Assembly (NCBI GenBank): GCA_012514255.1
Contig: JAAZAP010000273.1
Coordinates: forward strand, 1 to 26,411
From: Bacteroidales bacterium
GTDB lineage: Bacteria > Bacteroidota > Bacteroidia > Bacteroidales > VadinHA17
Reading direction: 5' to 3'
Length of the DNA stretch: 26,411 nt
The notes below the pieces were generated by a model. It was not told the DNA's origin. It did not search any database and saw nothing but the letters and a program-made list of their open reading frames with translations. How positions within the stretch are numbered: position 1 is the stretch's first letter; the number at the start of each line of letters is the position of its first letter. This document shows positions 23,038-26,411 of the stretch, in pieces. Made by a program: the position numbers and the translations under genes.

Positions 23038-25647
23038 TCATCGCAACAATTTCCGGATGTTATAGAGTTTGTTCAGTGCCTCCATCGGGGTCAGGTTATC
23101 CAGATCAAGGCCCATCAGTTCATCCCGTATCTGTTTCAGCACCGGATCATCAAGCTGGTAGATGCTTAGCTGGTAGCCCTCGCGGTGGGTGGCTATCTCC
23201 TCAACCGGTTTGCCCAGGCTGGTGCCGCCCCTGCCCTCTTCAAGCATCTTCAGTATCTCATCAGCGCGGCCCACAACACTCTTAGGCATGCCTGCCATAC
23301 GCGCCACATGTATACCGAAGCTGTGCTCGCTCCCTCCCCTTTTCAGCTTGCGGAGGAAGATCACCCTGTTGTCAAGCTCCCTGATGGAGACATTGAAATT
23401 CCTCACTCTTTTAAAGGAGCTCTCCATCTCATTGAGTTCGTGGTAATGGGTGGCGAAGAGCGTTTTGGCCCTGTGCCTGCACTCATGGATATATTCAACC
23501 ATGGCCCAGGCTATTGAGATACCGTCATAGGTACTGGTGCCCCTGCCTATCTCATCAAGCAACACCAGGCTCCTGTCTGACAGGTTATTGAGTATGCTGG
23601 CAGCCTCGTTCATCTCAACCATAAAGGTTGACTCGCCCAGCGACAGGTTATCTGAGGCGCCCACCCTTGTAAATATCTTGTCAATAATACCTATCCGTGC
23701 CTCCTTTGCCGGCACGAAGCATCCTGCCTGTGCCATTATTACTATCAGGGCGGTCTGCCGCAGCAAGGCCGATTTCCCTGACATGTTTGGCCCGGTGAGT
23801 ATTATCACCTGCTGATCGTCGTTATCAAGCCATACGTCATTGGGAACATATGGATCATCCGGAGGCAGCTGCCTCTCAATAACCGGGTGACGGCCGTCCT
23901 TAATATCCAGGGCATGACTGTCATCCAGCACAGGCCTGGTGTACCCGTTCTCATCAGAGATCACTGCAAACGACCGCAGGCAATCGAGTCGTCCCACTGC
24001 CGCAGCATCAGCCTGCATGAGGTTTATGTACGGAGTAACTGATGCCACCAGGTCATTGAACAGTGAGGTCTCAAGCTCAAGGATCTTCTCCCCTGCCCCG
24101 AGAATCTTCTCTTCATACTCCTTCAGTTCCTCCGTGATGTATCTTTCTGCGCTCACCAGTGTCTGCTTACGGATCCAGTCGGCAGGCACCTTATCCTTAT
24201 GCGTGTTACGCACTTCGATATAGTATCCGAAGACATTGTTATAACTGATCTTCAGCGAGCTGATGCCTGTGCGCAGGCTCTCCCTCTGCTGCAGGTCGGC
24301 CAGGTACTCCTTGCCACCGTAATAAATACCCCTGAGATCATCAAGGTCAGGTGATATGCCTTCGGCGATGACATGACCCTTGCTTACCGCTGCCGGCGGC
24401 TCGGCTGTCAGTGTCCGGCCGATGGTGTCAGCCAGTTCAGGGCAGGGATCAAATCCCGATGCCATGGAGACCAGCGGCTGGAACTCCGTGGAAGCGCATA
24501 GTCTCTTCAGCTGGTCAACTGCTGTCAGGGCGCGTTTTATCTGGGCAACCTCGCGCGGTGAAACCCTGCCCACTGCAACCTTGCTCAGAAGCCTCTCCAG
24601 GTCGCCCACCTCAAGGATGAGATCGTCCATCTCCTCCCTGATATCGGGATGACCAATCAGGTATTCCACGATGTCAAGCCTGGTATTCAGCACCGCCGTA
24701 TCTTTCAGCGGCAGGGAGATCCATCTCTTCATCATTCGTCCGCCCATGGGCGAGAGGGTGCGGTCAAGTATCTCGATAAGCGTTTTTGCGCCCTCGAAGG
24801 GCGAATGAAACAGTTCAAGGTTGCGTACGGTGAACCTGTCAAGCCAGACATATTTCTCCTCCTCGATGCGTGAGATACGGTTAATATGGCCCAGGTTCTC
24901 ATGGCGGGTCATGTCAAGATACCAAAGAATGGCGCCTGCGGCGATAATGCCGTTGTTCATTCCCTGAATCCCGAAACCCTTCAGCGAGGTGGTGCTGAAC
25001 TGCTTCAGCAGCCTGTCGTTGGCCGTATCGGGAGTAAAAATCCAGTCATCAAGCCTGTAGGTATAGAACCTGTTCCCGAATTTTTCATTGAAGAGTTCTG
25101 TTTTTCTCTTCTCAAAGAGCACCTCCTTTGGCTGGAAATTATTCAGTATCTGCTCAACATGAGGTGTATCACCCTCGGAGACAAAGAACTCGCCGGTGGA
25201 GACATCGAGCAGCGCCACACCCACCGCCTGCTTGTCAATATGAATGGCAGCAAGGAAATTGTTTTCCTTGTGATTCAGCACGTTGTCGCTGAATGACACT
25301 CCCGGTGTGATCAGTTCGGTGATGCCGCGTTTGACTATCTTTTTTGCCAGCTTCGGATCCTCAAGCTGTTCACAGATAGCAACCCGTTGTCCAGCCCTGA
25401 CAAGACGGGGCAGGTAGGTATCAAGTGCGTGAAAGGGGAAGCCGGCCAGTTCCACTGAGCTGGCAGAACCGTTGGCACGTTTCGTGAGAGTGATCCCCAG
25501 TATTTCCGATGCCCGGATGGCATCCTCGCCGAAAGTCTCGTAGAAGTCGCCCACCCTGAAAAGGAGAATTGCGTCAGGATGTTTCGCCTTGACAGCATAA
25601 TACTGCTTCATCAGCGGTGTTTCGACATATTTGTGCTTCTGAGACAT
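23038..25647 (-). CDS. mutS: DNA mismatch repair protein MutS
   Basis: MutS finds base mismatches and small loops and, with MutL, starts repair. The 869 residues contain the full set: the mismatch-reading Phe-x-Glu in GDFYETF near residues 35-37, the connector and lever parts, the clamp region, and an ABC-type ATPase with Walker A GPNMSGKS at about 620 and Walker [16 protein letters not shown], followed by the [10 protein letters not shown] signal. The final helices end at IRKLLR. The chosen start is the ATG at 25647 ([17 protein letters not shown]), which matches the usual Bacteroidota start; a GTG at 25659 is possible but would add four residues. It is a single gene, divergent from the saccharopine dehydrogenase-like gene. 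Confidence 0.96.
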   Translation of the reverse strand: MSQKHKYVETPLMKQYYAVKAKHPDAILLFRVGDFYETFGEDAIRASEILGITLTKRANGSASSVELAGFPFHALDTYLPRLVRAGQRVAICEQLEDPKLAKKIVKRGITELITPGVSFSDNVLNHKENNFLAAIHIDKQAVGVALLDVSTGEFFVSEGDTPHVEQILNNFQPKEVLFEKRKTELFNEKFGNRFYTYRLDDWIFTPDTANDRLLKQFSTTSLKGFGIQGMNNGIIAAGAILWYLDMTRHENLGHINRISRIEEEKYVWLDRFTVRNLELFHSPFEGAKTLIEILDRTLSPMGGRMMKRWISLPLKDTAVLNTRLDIVEYLIGHPDIREEMDDLILEVGDLERLLSKVAVGRVSPREVAQIKRALTAVDQLKRLCASTEFQPLVSMASGFDPCPELADTIGRTLTAEPPAAVSKGHVIAEGISPDLDDLRGIYYGGKEYLADLQQRESLRTGISSLKISYNNVFGYYIEVRNTHKDKVPADWIRKQTLVSAERYITEELKEYEEKILGAGEKILELETSLFNDLVASVTPYINLMQADAAAVGRLDCLRSFAVISDENGYTRPVLDDSHALDIKDGRHPVIERQLPPDDPYVPNDVWLDNDDQQVIILTGPNMSGKSALLRQTALIVIMAQAGCFVPAKEARIGIIDKIFTRVGASDNLSLGESTFMVEMNEAASILNNLSDRSLVLLDEIGRGTSTYDGISIAWAMVEYIHECRHRAKTLFATHYHELNEMESSFKRVRNFNVSIRELDNRVIFLRKLKRGGSEHSFGIHVARMAGMPKSVVGRADEILKMLEEGRGGTSLGKPVEEIATHREGYQLSIYQLDDPVLKQIRDELMGLDLDNLTPMEALNKLYNIRKLLR

Positions 25648-25681
25648 TTGCGGTTTCACACCTGCTCTCTGCAGGGTGAAA

Positions 25682-25689
25682 CAAAATTA
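25682..25689 (-). promoter_or_regulatory. -7 box upstream of mutS
   Basis: TAATTTTG on the minus strand matches TAnnTTTG and lies 34 bases before the ATG at 25647. A good -33 element at the right distance was not found. Confidence 0.4.
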
Positions 25690-25746
25690 AAAATCTCCTG
25701 CAACTTAAGTATAACTTTTATCATAAATAGTCCGGAAGAGTTTGAC

Positions 25747-25754
25747 TACCTTTG
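25747..25754 (+). promoter_or_regulatory. -7 box upstream of the saccharopine dehydrogenase-like gene
   Basis: TACCTTTG matches TAnnTTTG and lies 63 bases before the ATG at 25818. The -33 element is not clear; a T-run 27 bases upstream is the nearest. Confidence 0.42.
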
Positions 25755-25817
25755 TGAGGAAGGCAATTTAAGTGAGCCTGAGGGATTCGGGAAAAAAGTT
25801 TTGTAAACACAAATAAT

Positions 25818-26411
25818 ATGAAAAAAGTACTTATTCTCGGTGCCGGCCTGGTGTCAAAACCCATGGTTGAGTACCTGCTCGGGGAAGGTTTTGAGGTAAT
25901 CATTGCCACCAGGACCGTAGAGAAGGCTGATAAGCTGCTCGGCGGACATAAGAACGGCAAAGCGGTTGCCTGGGTAATGGAAGATATGGAGACCCTCTCA
26001 GGCATGGTCAGGGACAGTGATCTGACCGTCAGCCTGCTCCCGTACAGGTTCCACGTTGATGTGGCAAAGTTCTGCCTCAAATTCAGGAAGCCCCTGGTGA
26101 CCACATCATATGTTTCTCCGGCAATGCAGGCGCTGCATGATGATGCTGTGAAGGCAGGCGTTATCTTCCTCAATGAGGCCGGTCTTGACCCGGGAATAGA
26201 CCATATGTCAGCCATGCGCATCATCGACAATGTAAGGCAGAGAGGTGGAAAGATAGAAGAGTTCTATTCGCTTTGCGGGGCCCTTCCGGCACCGGAAGAC
26301 GCCAATAACCCGCTGGGATACAAGTTCTCATGGAGCCCGAAGGGAGTGGTGCTTGCCAGCCGCAATGGAGCAACATACCTGAAACACGGCAAGATTATTA
26401 ATATTGAGCCG
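25818..26411 (+). CDS. Saccharopine dehydrogenase-family protein, N-terminal part
   Basis: The gene runs off the end of the window after 198 codons. The Rossmann start KKVLILGAGLVSKPMVEYL, the strand end IIATRT, SLLPYRFHVDVA, TTSYVSPAM and NEAGLDPGIDHM are hallmarks of the saccharopine dehydrogenase (glutamate-forming, LYS9-type) family. That enzyme makes aminoadipate semialdehyde and glutamate from saccharopine, in lysine synthesis or breakdown. Aminoadipate semialdehyde is the classic ALDH7 substrate, so this gene and the truncated ALDH7 at 18587 may once have belonged to the same pathway. The substrate remains unproven because the C-terminal half is not seen. AT-rich leader; no Shine-Dalgarno site. 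Confidence 0.88.
   Translation, partial: MKKVLILGAGLVSKPMVEYLLGEGFEVIIATRTVEKADKLLGGHKNGKAVAWVMEDMETLSGMVRDSDLTVSLLPYRFHVDVAKFCLKFRKPLVTTSYVSPAMQALHDDAVKAGVIFLNEAGLDPGIDHMSAMRIIDNVRQRGGKIEEFYSLCGALPAPEDANNPLGYKFSWSPKGVVLASRNGATYLKHGKIINIEP

Overview
The window looks like a chromosomal piece of an anaerobic Bacteroidota bacterium (Bacteroidales/Marinilabiliales type). The evidence is: perfect TAnnTTTG -7 boxes with an upstream TTG in front of both tRNA genes; tRNAs without an encoded CCA; a MutS, an M16 peptidase and a coiled-coil membrane protein of Bacteroidota type; and mostly weak Shine-Dalgarno sites. No CRISPR array, insertion sequence or phage gene was seen.

Layout. (1) 1-3674, plus strand: a 2-oxoacid dehydrogenase operon, with the last codons of E1-alpha, then E1-beta, a single-lipoyl E2 and a short E3. 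(2) 3777-4385, minus: a secreted or membrane coiled-coil protein. (3) 4746-18542: the core of the window, a molybdenum-hydroxylase island. A C-GCAxxG-C-C protein and a one-chain aldehyde-oxidoreductase (MOP)-like enzyme form one unit closed by a strong terminator. Then come a flavin/Fe-S/heterodisulfide-reductase-like protein, a two-CxxC mini redox protein, a DUF5714-radical SAM fusion, a methyltransferase, an AMP-forming CoA ligase and a MobA/MocA-like nucleotidyltransferase. Converging on these from the minus strand are XdhC, a DUF4213/DUF364 protein and a membrane protein fused to a THEP1-like NTPase. (4) 18587-19384, minus: an ALDH7-family gene cut off before its catalytic cysteine. (5) 19385-19988: a gap with decayed ~60-bp repeats, a terminator and tRNA-Phe. 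(6) 20142-22695, plus: M16 peptidase, O-methyltransferase and a secreted SH3-like protein. (7) 22858-26411: tRNA-Gly, mutS and the start of a saccharopine dehydrogenase-like gene.

How they fit together. The island holds one molybdenum enzyme surrounded by proteins that could make, sulfurate, modify and load its cofactor (nucleotidyltransferase, XdhC, radical SAM, methyltransferase, CoA ligase, DUF5714) and proteins that could carry its electrons (dicluster flavoprotein, mini redox protein). Much of this set resembles a Desulfovibrio neighbourhood behind the NCBI family names DVU_1551 to DVU_1557 and TrsS. I recall those names from memory and could not check them here. The chemistry of the radical SAM, methyltransferase and ligase steps is, as far as I know, undefined, so this is the best candidate for an undescribed system in the window.
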